Of a stretch of DNA of 64,000 bases, positions 25,161 to 35,800 are shown in pieces (position 1 is the stretch's first letter; the number at the start of each line of letters is the position of its first letter). Under the pieces are notes generated by a model. It was not told where the DNA came from. It ran no database searches and saw only the letters and a list, made by a program, of their open reading frames with translations. The DNA is from UBA8199 sp035358715. Its GTDB lineage: Bacteria; Verrucomicrobiota; Verrucomicrobiia; Limisphaerales; UBA8199. The DNA is taken from assembly GCA_035358715.1 (NCBI GenBank), contig DAOPPX010000003.1, positions 17,886-81,885 of the forward strand. Direction: 5' to 3'. Position numbers and translations under genes: made by a program.

Positions 25161-25853
25161 ATGAGCGATTCGGTCGCAATGGCACTGGACGCATTTGTGC
25201 GTTCGATCTCGATTAACCGGGACACGCCGCACAGTTTGTTGCTTGGGGCCGGCGCCTCGGTCAGCTCGGGGATACCTTCCGCCGAACGGTGCATTATGGA
25301 GTGGAAGGGCCGGATGTTCACGACTGCCAACCCGGGATTGGAGAAGGAGGTGGGACACCTGTTCCTGCCGTCGGTGCAGCGGCGGATTCAGACATGGCTC
25401 GACAGGCAGGCGGGGTTTCCGGCGGCCGGCGCGGCAACGGAATACAGTTTTTACTGCGAACGTTGCTACCCGCTGGCAGATGATCGCCGAGCCTATTTCC
25501 AGAGCCTGGTGAAGGCGGGGAAACCGGGCTATGGCTATCGGCTGCTGGCGTTGCTGGCTGAGGCCGGTGTTTTCGACTCGGTCTCATCCCGCACAAGCGG
25601 ACTGGTGGTGGCGGCAGCAATCAGTTTGCCTCCGTTGAAATTGTACCCAAAGGGTTGTGTGGGGACGATGGTTGACGCAATGGCGATATGGTTCAGTTTA
25701 CCGTCTTCCTTCTGTTCCTTGGTCCACCCGATGAAATCATCACGAGGCCCCAACGCAGGGAAGTCTCCGCTGATGGCCCCGATGCCTAGCACCGGCTTTT
25801 CTGGTTGGCTGGCGTCAACCACGAAAAACTTTATGTATCGTCCGGGTGTCTGA
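25161..25853 (+). pseudogene. SIR2-like protein, 3' truncated
   Basis: Strong ribosome-binding site AGGAGGAAAC directly before ATG 25161. Residues ~20-40 show the SIR2/TIR-type nucleotide loop LLLGAGASVSSGIPSA. The authentic frame ends near LLALLAEAGVFDSV (about 25580); a TTNFD motif would be expected next. The remaining ~90 residues are antisense translation of the DruA-like gene. Members of this family are NADases in anti-phage systems, but here the catalytic half is gone. Confidence 0.75.
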
Positions 25854-26959
25854 TAGTTGACCGCAGAGGAAATAAAGTGCCGATAGACGCTCCACAGCAG
25901 ATGACCCGCCTTGTCTTTGACAATGAGAATCTCAGGAGAAAGCCGTTCGATGGCCGCGATTGTATCCTGCTCGTTTTCCAAGTCAGCCGGTGCCCAAACG
26001 TTGCTTTCCGCCGCCACAATTAAATCGGGGTCGGCAACTTTGGTATCCACCAATTGATAATACTTTTGAGCAAACGTATAGTCTCTGACCGAAAGGGATT
26101 TCAGCTCAGTGAGGTTTTCAACGAGCGCCTGTGTCTCCAGCGCGATGTCCATCGTGGGTTTGTTTTGTGCGTGATGGGCAACGCACTCCTCGCACCAGTC
26201 AAGACGACCTGAGTATTCGGGCATATCAGGGTAGATTGACAGAAAGACATCGTCCGGTCCTTTGACACGGCCACAACGAACGCAGGCGAGTTGCATGGGG
26301 TCCAAGCCGAAATAGCTCAACACGTCATTCAACGCATACTGCCACTTGTCCAATAGAATTGGCAGGGGCGCGAGGCCCGTGTCGAAGCAATCAAAGAGGG
26401 CGTTTTCCAACTCGGGCGATGCCTTCGCAAGGCTCCTGTATAGGCTCTGGGAGCCAGCAAAATTGTTTCTTAGTTTCTTGAGGATGGTTTCCGTGGTGTC
26501 GCCTTCCACGGGTTCACTTTGCTTTGTGGTGGGCTTCTCGTCGGGGTTCTTGTCTAGGTGCCCGGCCTTAAGGGAACCCGTGACGATGTATGCCTGCCGG
26601 AGGCTTGTGGCCTCATTCAAATTCTTCACATGTTCAGATTTTGCGAGCTTCATGTAGCGTTCAGCGGTGGTGTCAGATATGGCCTCACAGTTCTGTTTCA
26701 GCCACTTCAACCAGTTGCCGTGGCCGACCGCATCTTTGGCGTGGTTAAGGTATTGGCCGGCTTTGATGGCGGCAGCGATTGCCTCCCGCCCCTGTTTCTT
26801 TGATAGTCGGTCGGCCAGCTTAACGGCTTGATGAGCGTCCAAAATGGCCTTGGCGTATTCCTCCAAGGTTTTGGGGGGGGCAATGGTAACGGTGGACGGT
26901 GTGGTGGGTTCGGCCACCGGTGCAAATGCGGTATCGTTGGTTATTGTGTTCAGTGTCAT
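25535..26959 (-). CDS. DUF3102-like / zinc-ribbon / DruA-like (DUF4338) fusion
   Basis: 474 codons. Residues ~30-115 look like DUF3102 (GNWLKWLKQNCEAISDTTAERYMKLAKSEH), a ParB-like plasmid or phage DNA-binding domain. Residues ~235-275 hold a zinc-ribbon-like CxxC...CxxC (ACVRCGRVKG, DWCEECVAHH). Residues ~355-455 match DruA/DUF4338 of Druantia: VYRHFISSAVNYQTPGRYIKF shortened to HFISSAVNYQTPGRYIKFF, then VLGIGAISGDF, RDDFIGW and NFNGGKLIAAATTSPLVRDE. The frame is cut after VRDE at the junction with the SIR2-like gene, so the natural C-terminus is missing. The architecture is unusual; function unknown. Confidence 0.65.
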   Translation of the reverse strand: MTLNTITNDTAFAPVAEPTTPSTVTIAPPKTLEEYAKAILDAHQAVKLADRLSKKQGREAIAAAIKAGQYLNHAKDAVGHGNWLKWLKQNCEAISDTTAERYMKLAKSEHVKNLNEATSLRQAYIVTGSLKAGHLDKNPDEKPTTKQSEPVEGDTTETILKKLRNNFAGSQSLYRSLAKASPELENALFDCFDTGLAPLPILLDKWQYALNDVLSYFGLDPMQLACVRCGRVKGPDDVFLSIYPDMPEYSGRLDWCEECVAHHAQNKPTMDIALETQALVENLTELKSLSVRDYTFAQKYYQLVDTKVADPDLIVAAESNVWAPADLENEQDTIAAIERLSPEILIVKDKAGHLLWSVYRHFISSAVNYQTPGRYIKFFVVDASQPEKPVLGIGAISGDFPALGPRDDFIGWTKEQKEDGKLNHIAIASTIVPTQPFGYNFNGGKLIAAATTSPLVRDETESKTPASASNASSR

Positions 26960-27143
26960 ATATGGTAGTGAGTTTTGGTTTTAGTTTTTTCCCTCATTGT
27001 ATCGGCTCTCCCAAGAGGACGGGTGTGCCAGCGCCGCATTTCGCAAATGGCCTAATTTCAGTGGATTCATAAGGGTGAGGCTTAGCGGAGAATGATTACC
27101 TTTCCGGTGGTTGGCAGGGGGCACATCGGATAAACTGCGCTGG

Positions 27144-28115
27144 ATGAATGCGTTCGGAAAGCCCTACGACCTGCCCTATGACGATTGGGACCAAGAGAAG
27201 GTGGGGCCGGGTTTTTACCGCTTGCTCGCAGAGCACCCCGTTTTCAATCGCGAGAAAAAGGCCATCAGCGCCGCCCATTCGTGGCTGAACGAAATTGCCG
27301 CCGGCCAACACGCTAACGAAGGCAGAAACGTGACGGTCGGCTACAAGACCATTCAGGACCACTTCCGAAAGTTTTCCCAATCGCACGCCGCCTTCATTCG
27401 AGCTCTCAGTCAGTATCGTCTGGTCGACATCAGCAAAGTCGAGAGAAGGACCCGCTCGTTCGCACTGACGGAAGCCGGATGGCGACTCTTACAAGAGGGA
27501 AACTATCGTTGGCTTCATTTGCTGCTAACGGACCCAAAAACGCGCAGGCGGAATCAGGTGGCAATCGCCAGACGAAAGCTGAGGCGCACCACCTACGCCG
27601 ACCCGACACGGCGAGCGATTGAGGAATTCCGGCACAACGTGACGTTCGACCGAGCCGGACTCCTTAAACAGTTGCGGGTGGACAACTCACGGGTAGGGAG
27701 GACCGCCGATATGCGGCGCAATTTCGTTATCCACCCGCTGCTCGCCTTCGCGACACGCAAGTTTTGTGAACTAAAAGAAAGGCGTGGCGCCATCTACCAT
27801 GAGTGGTTTTCCCTCCCTTGGCACTTCCGGCGCTTCGCTTCGTTCAAGGGGAGGCAATACATCATGCCCTTGGAATGTCCGAAAGAGCAGTTGTGCCAGT
27901 TCTGCCCAGCCCTATGCGCCTACGGAGAGAGCTTGGGGTTGGCGCTCGTTTACGATTACGAAAGCGTGAGCGTGTTTGGTGACATGAACGACTCGAAATT
28001 GCTGAACAAGTTAAGGCGGGTCAAAGCGTTTATTCGGCACCAAACCTGCGAAACCAGCGCCCAAGCCAAGAACCATGACTGCTTGGAGAACCCCGGCGAA
28101 TTGCCGGGGTCGTGA
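27144..28115 (+). pseudogene. Internally deleted polymerase-like homolog
   Basis: 323 codons from ATG 27144, aligned with the 447-aa protein from its start (PYDLPYDDWDQEKV against SPYRVWDRVKV). Shared: TRRRNQVAIARRKL, YHEWFSLPWHFRRFASFKGR, and the end YGESLGLALVYDYESVSVF. Between KGRQYIMPLE and CALYG-like CPALCAYG about 130 residues are missing, including both motif A- and motif B-like segments, so any polymerase activity is lost. The tail (ENPGELPGS) reads through a GC hairpin at 28092-28110. Orientation is opposite to that of the gene in element A. Confidence 0.65.
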
Positions 28116-28129
28116 CTGTCAGACGGTGA

Positions 28130-28540
28130 TTACGCCACCGCCCGAACGACGTATTTGCCATCGGCGAAGGTAAACACCGCCTTGGCCCCCTGTGACCGCT
28201 TCTTCAGGGTGTTCTTCACCTTCCAGGGGGTGAAGGCATCGCCCACGGCGGCGATGATAGCGTCAACGTCCATCGGTTGCCGGTTCGCGCTGAGGATTTC
28301 CGTAATCCGGGTTTCGGCCTTGGGCTTCATCGGCTCCGGCTTCCAAGTGGGGTCCAGTTCGGCGATTTGGGATGCCATCTGAACCACCTCGGCCCGCAGT
28401 TCAGCGTAGCGAACCTTGAGGGGTTCAGCCAAGGTGACCCGCTGCTTCGTCAGCGCCTCAATTTGGGCGTTGATTTCAGCGAGCGCGGATTGAGCGTTCT
28501 TGTTTCCGGTTCCAGTTCGATTTTGTGATGTAGGTTTCAT
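28130..28540 (-). CDS. Coiled-coil/winged-helix-like protein, element C
   Basis: 136 aa, clearly homologous along its length to the 134-aa protein at 17735-18139 (NAQSALAEINAQIEALTKQR; MKPKAETRITEIL; AIIAAVGDAFTPWKVKNTLK). Same place directly after the integrase. Strong conservation in two elements whose other genes have decayed suggests a needed partner of the integrase. No named family recognised. Confidence 0.65.
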   Translation of the reverse strand: MKPTSQNRTGTGNKNAQSALAEINAQIEALTKQRVTLAEPLKVRYAELRAEVVQMASQIAELDPTWKPEPMKPKAETRITEILSANRQPMDVDAIIAAVGDAFTPWKVKNTLKKRSQGAKAVFTFADGKYVVRAVA

Positions 28541-28606
28541 TGTGCTCCTGGGCTACTTCAGAAAAGCGACACCGGCAAGCGATGGGCGCGCGAGATTTCG
28601 CTGCGG

Positions 28607-29719
28607 CTAAAACGTGAGCTTACTTGCCATCTTCTGCATGTGCTCGCGGTTCAAATGCCCGTAGGTTTTACCAATCAGCACACCGCCGTCCTTGTGGCCA
28701 ACCCACTTGGCGATTGTCATGTAGTCAATGCCCGCCATCACGCAGGTTGAGATGAAATAGTGACGGGTTAGGTGAAGGGTGAAGTCCGGTAAGCCCACGG
28801 CACGGCGAACGGATTCGACCATTTTCTGGAAGGACTGAACGGCAATGCGTGTTCGATGGGGTTTTCCCAAGCGATAAGACGGGAACAGATAGGCCACCCC
28901 TTGAAGGGCTTTGGCCTTCATGCACAGCAGGTGGTTTTCGAGGTTGCGGCTGAAGTCAACACGACGGCTCTCAAAGTTTTTTGTCGTGTCCCCTTGGAAC
29001 ACGAGTTGCCTATTTTGCCAGTCAACGTTTTCCCATTTCAGATTCGCCACTTCTGATTTGCGCCCACCCGAATACATGCACAGCAGCAGAAAATCTGCGA
29101 ACTGCTCGCCGGTTATTGGGTGGTTCCGCAGAGCATCGGTCCCAATTTTCAGAAGGTCCTCAGTACAGAACAACTTCCGCTCCACGGATTTGACCTTGAG
29201 GGGCGTGATGCCATCGAACGGCAGCTTCTGAATGTATTTTTCCGTTCTCGCCAACTTCAGCACCGCCCGCAAAGCCTTGACGTGATGATTGGCCGTGCTC
29301 GCCGACAGCCCCCGTGCGAGCATTTGGCCGCGATACGCGAGAATCTGCCGCGGATTGATTTTGCTGATTCGCATGTTGGCTCCCAGAAACTTTTCCCAGT
29401 GCTTCAGGCAATTGTCCTCACGAATCGCCGACACCTTGGACCTGCCCGACACCTTCCGGTAATGCTCGCGGAACGTTTTGAAATCCGGCGCTGACCGCGT
29501 GCTGGCGATTTCTCCGTCCTTGATTCCTTTCAGCACACCATACATGGCCTTGATGGCCTCCGTTTGGCTGGTTGCCCCAGTCAGCCGGATGCGGTTGTTC
29601 TTTTTGATTCCGGTTTCAGCGTCAACCACCATCGCCTGAACGTAGAAGGAGCCGTTCCGCTGCCACAACCCGCGTATTCGTCGGCCTGAGCGGTCGAATA
29701 CCTTTCGGAAGGAATTCAC
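28607..29719 (-). CDS. int: Tyrosine integrase of element C
   Basis: 370 aa, the same length as the element A integrase and nearly identical. Catalytic set complete: Arg in YSGGRKSEVANLKW, Lys in GDTTKN, HLTRH, WVGHKDGG, and Tyr in GKTYGHLN. Probably still functional. It sits between the 136-aa partner gene and the att copy at 29828, as in element A. Confidence 0.96.
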   Translation of the reverse strand: MNSFRKVFDRSGRRIRGLWQRNGSFYVQAMVVDAETGIKKNNRIRLTGATSQTEAIKAMYGVLKGIKDGEIASTRSAPDFKTFREHYRKVSGRSKVSAIREDNCLKHWEKFLGANMRISKINPRQILAYRGQMLARGLSASTANHHVKALRAVLKLARTEKYIQKLPFDGITPLKVKSVERKLFCTEDLLKIGTDALRNHPITGEQFADFLLLCMYSGGRKSEVANLKWENVDWQNRQLVFQGDTTKNFESRRVDFSRNLENHLLCMKAKALQGVAYLFPSYRLGKPHRTRIAVQSFQKMVESVRRAVGLPDFTLHLTRHYFISTCVMAGIDYMTIAKWVGHKDGGVLIGKTYGHLNREHMQKMASKLTF

Positions 29720-29725
29720 CGTCCA

Positions 29726-29746
29726 ACCAGAACAAGGACCAGAACA
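29726..29746 (+). promoter_or_regulatory. Putative integrase arm sites, element C
   Basis: ACCAGAACA at 29726-29734 and 29738-29746, 12 bp apart as at 19327-19347. The following AAGGGGAATCGG word of element A is altered here (GGAAAGACGGGG). Confidence 0.6.
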
Positions 29747-29827
29747 ACAGGCGAGCGTCAGGAAGGAAAGACGGGGATGCTATTGGCCGGGAATACTTTG
29801 TGGCAGATTGGTTTTATCGTCGGGCCT

Positions 29828-29873
29828 CCTCCGGAGCCGAAGGTTGTGGGTTCGACCCCCGCCTCGCGTACCA
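29828..29873 (+). repeat. attR: displaced tRNA-Arg 3' half
   Basis: 46 bp, same as the other two att copies except in the T arm, where the stem is GTGGG/CCCGC instead of GAGAG/CTCTC; the loop is unchanged and the stem still pairs. As the outermost copy it is probably the original host 3' end. It lies 8 bp from the stop codon of the convergent giant gene. Confidence 0.9.
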
Positions 29874-29880
29874 CTTCGTT

Positions 29881-32800
29881 TCAAGGAATCAGAATCCGAT
29901 AAAAGCGGCTGGGAGGAATAGCAGTGATTGGGAAGTCGTTGGTGACAAGGCCGCCAGTGCCGGGATTGGTCACGAGCGACAGCCAGTTGTTGGTGTTCGT
30001 GAGCGTATCCACGTATTGGACGACATAATCAATCCCGGTCACGCTTGGGAAAACCAGGAGGAAGTTCGTTATCGCGCCGCCAGGTTGTGATGGTTCCCCC
30101 CGGCTAACAGTAAGGCGCGGCCCAACAACGGTCAGGACCGCAACGGGGCTGGTTACCGCAGCGGCGAGATTCGTCACCACGAGGTCATAGTTGCCGACGT
30201 TGGCGGGCCGGACAGTCGCCAGGGTGTAGCAGTCGGTGGTTGCGCCGGGGATGTTAACCCCCTGGAACCGCCACTGGTAAGCCAATTGGCCGCCGCAGTT
30301 GTTGGTGGCACTAATGCAGAGGATGGCGCTTTGCCCGAGGGGAACAGCCTCGCTGACAGGGCCCTCGAGAATTACCGGCGGGGCAACCACCGTCAAGTTA
30401 GCGATGCTGCTGGTCTGCGAGCCATCCAGGCTGGCCACTACCACGTCAAAGCTGCCCGCATCCGCGCACTGCGTGTTAGTGCACATATAGGTGCTGTCGG
30501 TTGCCCCGGCGAGCTGGCCGCCGTTGAAGCGCCATTGGTAGGTCAAGGGGCTTGCGCAGTCGTTGGTGGCTGTCACCCCGAAGAATGCATCCTCACCCCG
30601 GACAACGGTTAGGCTGGAGGGCGGGGCGAGAATGACAGTGGGGACGATAACGGTGACGGTGAAAGAACACGAGTTGGTGTTGCCGCTGGCGTCCGTCGCT
30701 GTGCAACGGACCGGCGTCACGCCCACCGGGAAGGTTGCGCCGCTCGGCGGCTCGCTCACGAGGTTGGTTACCGCGCAGTTGTCGCTGGCGGCAACCTCCC
30801 AGGTCACATTGCTCCTGCTGCATTGTCCTGCATCCGCACCGACTGTGATGCTGGCCGGACAGATCACGGTCGGCGGCGTGTCGTCTGCCACCAGGACGTA
30901 GTTGGTGCAATAGGCCGTATTGCCCGCAGGGTCGAAGGCCCCCAGCACGACCTCGTTTGTGCCCAAGCTCAGCACGGCGTCGGTCGCCACGCTCTGCGTG
31001 ACGGTTACGGAACCGCAGTTGTCCGTGGTGAGAATGTAGTTGGTGCCGGTAATGTCCGGCATAAGCGCCTGGCAGTTCGTGCCCGCCGTCAGGGCCACGT
31101 TGGTCAGGCACCAACTGATTACCGGCGGCTCCGCGTCGTCCACCGTCACCACGAAGCTGTCTGCCGCGCTGTTGCCCGTCGCATCCGTGGCCTGGAAGGT
31201 GTTAGTCGTTTTACCCGCGGGAAACAAGGAACCGCTGGGCAGGCCGGCGAGTTGGGTAATCATCACCTCCGAACAATCGTCCCGGCTTGCTGGCGCGGTG
31301 TAATGAACTACGGCGCCGCACTGGCTGGGTTGGTTGGTCGTGCCCAGGTCCGCCGGGCACTCGATCGAAGGCGGTGCCTGGTCTAGCACCAGCACGAAGC
31401 TGGTGCAGTAAGCCGCGTTGCCCGCAGGGTCGAAGGCCCCCAGCACGACCTGGTTTGTGCCCAGGCCTAGCACTGTGTCGGTCGCCACGCTCTGCGTGAC
31501 GGTTACGGAACCGCAGTTGTCCGTGGTGAGAATGTAGTTGGTGCCGGTAATGTCCGGCATAAGCGCCTGGCAGTTCGTGCCCGCTGCCACGATGACGTTG
31601 GTCAGGTGCCAGGTGATTGCCGGCGGCGTGTCGTCCGCCACCAGGACGTAGTTGGTGCAATAGGCCGTATTGCCTGCGGGGTCGAAAGCGCCCAGCACGA
31701 CCTCGTTTGTGCCCAGGCCTAGCACTGTGTCGGTCGCCACGCTCTGCGTGACGGTTACGGAACCGCAGTTGTCCGTGGTGAGAATGTAGTTGGTGCCGGT
31801 AATGTCCGGCATAAGCGCCTGGCAGTTCGTGCCCGCCGTCAGGGCCACGTTGGTCAGGCACCAACTGATTACCGGCGGCTCCGCGTCGTCCACCGTCACC
31901 ACGAAGCTGTCTGCCGCGCTGTTGCCCGTCGCATCCGTGGCCTGGAAGGTGTTAGTCGTTTTACCCGCGGGAAACAAGGAACCGCTGGGCAGGCCGGCGA
32001 GTTGGGTAATCATCACCTCCGAACAATCGTCCCGGCTTGCTGGCGCGGTGTAATGAACTACGGCGCCGCACTGGCTGGGTTGGTTGGTCGTGCCCAGGTC
32101 CGCCGGGCACTCGATCGAAGGCGGTGCCTGGTCTAGCACCAGCACGAAGCTGGTGCAGTAAGCCGCGTTGCCCGCAGGGTCGAAGGCCCCCAGCACGACC
32201 TGGTTTGTGCCCAGGCCTAGCACTGTGTCGGTCGCCACGCTCTGCGTGACGGTTACGGAACCGCAGTTGTCCGTGGTCAGGATGTAGTTGGTGCCGGTAA
32301 TGTCCGGCATAAGCGCCTGGCAGTTCGTATCCGCTGCCACGATGACGTTGGTTACATGCCAGGAGATGGTTGGCGCCTCGGCGTCCAGGACAACCACGCG
32401 TTGCTGGCAGCTATTGGTGTTGCCGCTGGTATCGGTGACCGTCCAGGTGACCAGGTTGGTGCCCAGCGGATAGCTTGACTGTTGATCGTTGGTTACCCCT
32501 GCTATTCCGCAGTTGTCGCCTGTTACCGGACTGCCCAGAGCCACATTGGTCGCCGCGCATGTGCCCGCATCCGCGTTCACGGCCACGTCTGCAGGACAGG
32601 AGATAGTGGGGGGCGAGGTTTCGCCCGTCGTGAGGACGGCGGCGAGTGAAGCGGCGCTGCCCAGCAGATTGCTAACGATCATTGTGTAAGAGCCCGCGTC
32701 GGGGCATTGGAAGTCGGACAGAGTCAGCGTGGTTGAGGTTGCCTCCGCCAGATTTGTCCCGTTGAATTGCCATTGATAGCTCAAGGGCGGAAGTCCGACA

Positions 32801-35800
32801 GCCAGCCCCACCAAACGGACTTCGCAACCCTCGATCACGGTTTGGCTGAAAGGATGCACTGTAACGTGTGGGCGACCATCGCTTGCCAGCGCCAGTGGGT
32901 GATATCCACCAGCGGCGGTTGCCGCCACATTGGTCAGTCCCGCCGGAAGATTGGTTTGAGCGTAGGTGTTGTCACCCCACCCGAGCATTGTCCCGTCCGA
33001 TGTCAGCGCGAGGCTGTAATACCGCCCCGCAGCGATGGCGACCACATTGCTCAAATCGGCAGGCGGGTTGATCTGGCCGTAGGTGTTATCGCCCCAGCCA
33101 GCCACCGTTCCGTCGGCTCGGAGCGCCAGACTGTGGTTGCCGCCGGCGGCGAGCATGACCACATTGCTCAAACCGTTGGGGATGTTTGCCTGCCCGTATT
33201 GTGGGTTGACTCCGGCGTTGGTGAGGCCTGCCCCCCATCCCACCACTGTTCCATCGCACTTCAAAGCCAGGCTGTGATAACTCCCGGCCGCTATGGCCAC
33301 CATGTTGCTCAACCCGCCCGGAACGCTCGCCTGCCCGTAATGCGGAGTCAGTCCGCTGTTGGTTGTGCCCGCGCCCCAGGCTGTCAGCGAACCGTCGCGC
33401 TTCAAAGCCAGGGTATGAAATCCGCCGCCGGAGGTCATTGCCACGTCGCTCAAGCCGTCCGGCACCATCGCCTGCCCGAAGTGCGGGCTGATACCCGTGT
33501 TGGTTGTTCCTGCGCCCCAGGCTGCCAGGGTCCCGTTGGATTCAAGTGCCAGGCTGTGATAGGCCCCGGCTGCGAGGGCAACGACATTGCTCAAGCCATC
33601 CGGCACGATTGCCTGCCCTCGCTGCGGGTTGACGCCGGTGTTGGTCGTGCCCGCGCCCCAGGCTGCCACGGTCCCGTCGGCCCTCAATGCCAGACAGTGG
33701 TAAAGGCCGCCAGCTACCGCCAGCACGTTGCTCAAGCCTCCGGGAACATTGGCCGCGGCGTAGTCGTTGCGGCCCCACACGACCAGCGGCCAGAGCGTCA
33801 AGAGAGCATTCGAACTGGTGACGCTGCCGTAAGCGTTGGTCACCACCAGCCGGTATTCTCCGATTTCAGAGGACTGCACATTTGACACGGTCAAACTGGC
33901 CGTGGCTGAGCCGCTGATTTTCCCCCCGTCCGCCAGGTTCGTCCCGGCCCGACGCCACTGAAAACCCATCGGGCCAGGGCCAACGACCGCCGTTGTGAAC
34001 AAGACGGTCGCCCCGGCCAAGGCCGTCTGGCTGGCGGGCTGAGTCAAGATCACGGGCGGAAGATTCGCAACCAGCGTGGCATTCGAGCTGATTACCTGGC
34101 CATAGAGATTGCTTACGGCTAGGGAATAGTAGCCCATATCTCCGGCTGCCACCTGCGCCACGGTCAAAGCGGGCGTGAGCGCGCCGCTGATGTTAGCGCC
34201 GTCCACCAAGGGAATGCCCCCTTTAAGCCACTGGTAATGCATGGGCGGAGTGCCAGCCTCGCTGACTGTAAACGTGGCTGGCGCCCCAACACTCACGGTC
34301 TGGTTCGTCGGCTGGCCGACGATCCACGGGTCCCGCACCGTCAGCACGGCGTTGGAGCTGAGTGCGGAGCCAAACTCATTGGTAACAATTACGGTGTAGG
34401 TGCCGGCCTGGGCCGCGCCTACATTGGTTAGCGTCACCACGCAATCAACTGCCCCAGCGAGGTTAGTGCCGTTGTGAAACCACTCGTAAGCCAGTGGTTC
34501 CGTGCCAAGCGCGATGACCTGGAGGATTACATTCGTCCCGGCGATCACCGTTTGGTCGCTGGGCTGACCGGTGACAACAGGCGGCGCGTTGACGGTGATA
34601 ACATTGGTCGTGGAGTTGTTGCTGGGATTGGGGTCGAAAGTCAGACTGGCGGCCGCAAGAGTATTGGTGTTGGGCCCCCCAACGCTGGGGGTTACCACCA
34701 GGGTGAAGTTGGTAGCGCTGCCGCCCGGCATGGGACCGACGCTGGCGATAACCGTCTCGCCGAGGCTGACGCAGCCCGGGGACGCCGAGACGAAGGTGAC
34801 ACCGGCCGGCAAGGTATTGGTCAGCGTCACATTGACAGCGGGGGCCGGCCCGAGGTTGGTGACCGTGAGGGTGTAAGTGAGGGGTTGGCCGCGAACCACG
34901 GGGTTGGGCGAAGCCGTTAGAGCGGCCTCAAGGTCGGCACTCGCGGTGCAGCAGGCATAGCTCAGAATGGTGACCGACAGAGTGTCAACGTGCCAGCCTG
35001 CGCCGCTGACGCCGCTATCCGAGCCGCAGCGCCAGCGCAACTGGATGCTCTGACCGGCAGCCGCCGGGGGCAGATTGATCAGGGTGGCGATGAAGCCGCC
35101 GGAGTTGCCCGTCCAGGCGGACCGGCCCGACAAGGGGTTGTTATAGGAACTGCTGAGTGTGCGGGTGTAGCCGCCGCTGACGAAGTTGCCGCCCGCCGTT
35201 AGGATGTCGGCCCACGACTCGGTGCCGATCTTGATTTCCAGCACACCGCCATCGTAGCCGGACTCAAGTTGGTAGCTGTGTTGGAAACTCACCTGGGCCG
35301 GGCTGACTGGCAGCGTGATGGTCGGAGAGTTTAGCTCGTTTACGCCAACGTCGTCCGGGTCGGGAGAGAAGACGGAATTGGGGGCGGTGTCGCTCGCGGC
35401 TGTGGTGGTGACCCACCCCGACTGAGCGTTGCTGGCTGAGGTGGTCCAATTTGCCGGCAAGGCCGGGGGAGTGACAGCGTCGAAGTCCTGATGGAGATTA
35501 GTGGAGATGCTGGACTGGCCCAGCGGAAACGAGAAGGTCACTGTCCCCAAATTTGTGCCGCTGTCTTCCAAGTGGAGGGTGGCGGTGTTGTTGCCCCCGC
35601 AGGCGCCCGTGGCCGTAAAAGTGAAGGGGCGGGCGACCGCCGCGGCATTGGTGACCAGCACGCCGTAGGCCTGCGGACCGCTTGGCGAGGTTACGCCGTT
35701 GGTGGCCAGCAGCGTCGCGACGAGGTTGGTGGTGTTGCGCCCGCCGCTGTTCTTCAGGGCAAAATCAACGCTGACCGTTTCATTGGGATCAGCCACCCCG

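Larger units (their letters stand above)
19475..25590. mobile_element. Decayed defence island
   Basis: Starts directly after the internal att copy with a short T-rich region (two TTTGTTGGC words) and an integrase-like gene pointing away from the att site, the usual arrangement for a tRNA-integrated island. It then holds HEPN, DUF1156, DUF499 and SIR2-like pieces, all truncated. GC and codon use resemble the host more than elements A and C do. It lacks the ACCAGAACA sites, so it belongs to a different element family. The right border (about 25580-25595) is where SIR2-like and DruA-like frames are cut together. Confidence 0.65.
25590..29873. mobile_element. Element C, truncated sister of element A
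   Basis: The right end repeats the layout of element A: polymerase-like gene, coiled-coil/winged-helix gene, integrase, ACCAGAACA sites, 50 bp of shared sequence and an att copy. The left end is missing: no att or arm sites are seen near 25590, and the DruA-like gene is cut there. Lower GC than the DUF1156 region. The polymerase-like gene is inverted and deleted relative to element A. Confidence 0.7.

Noticed and set aside
30979..32277. CRISPR array
   Set aside because: Repeats are coding, 750 bp apart and in frame; no short spaced repeats anywhere in the window.
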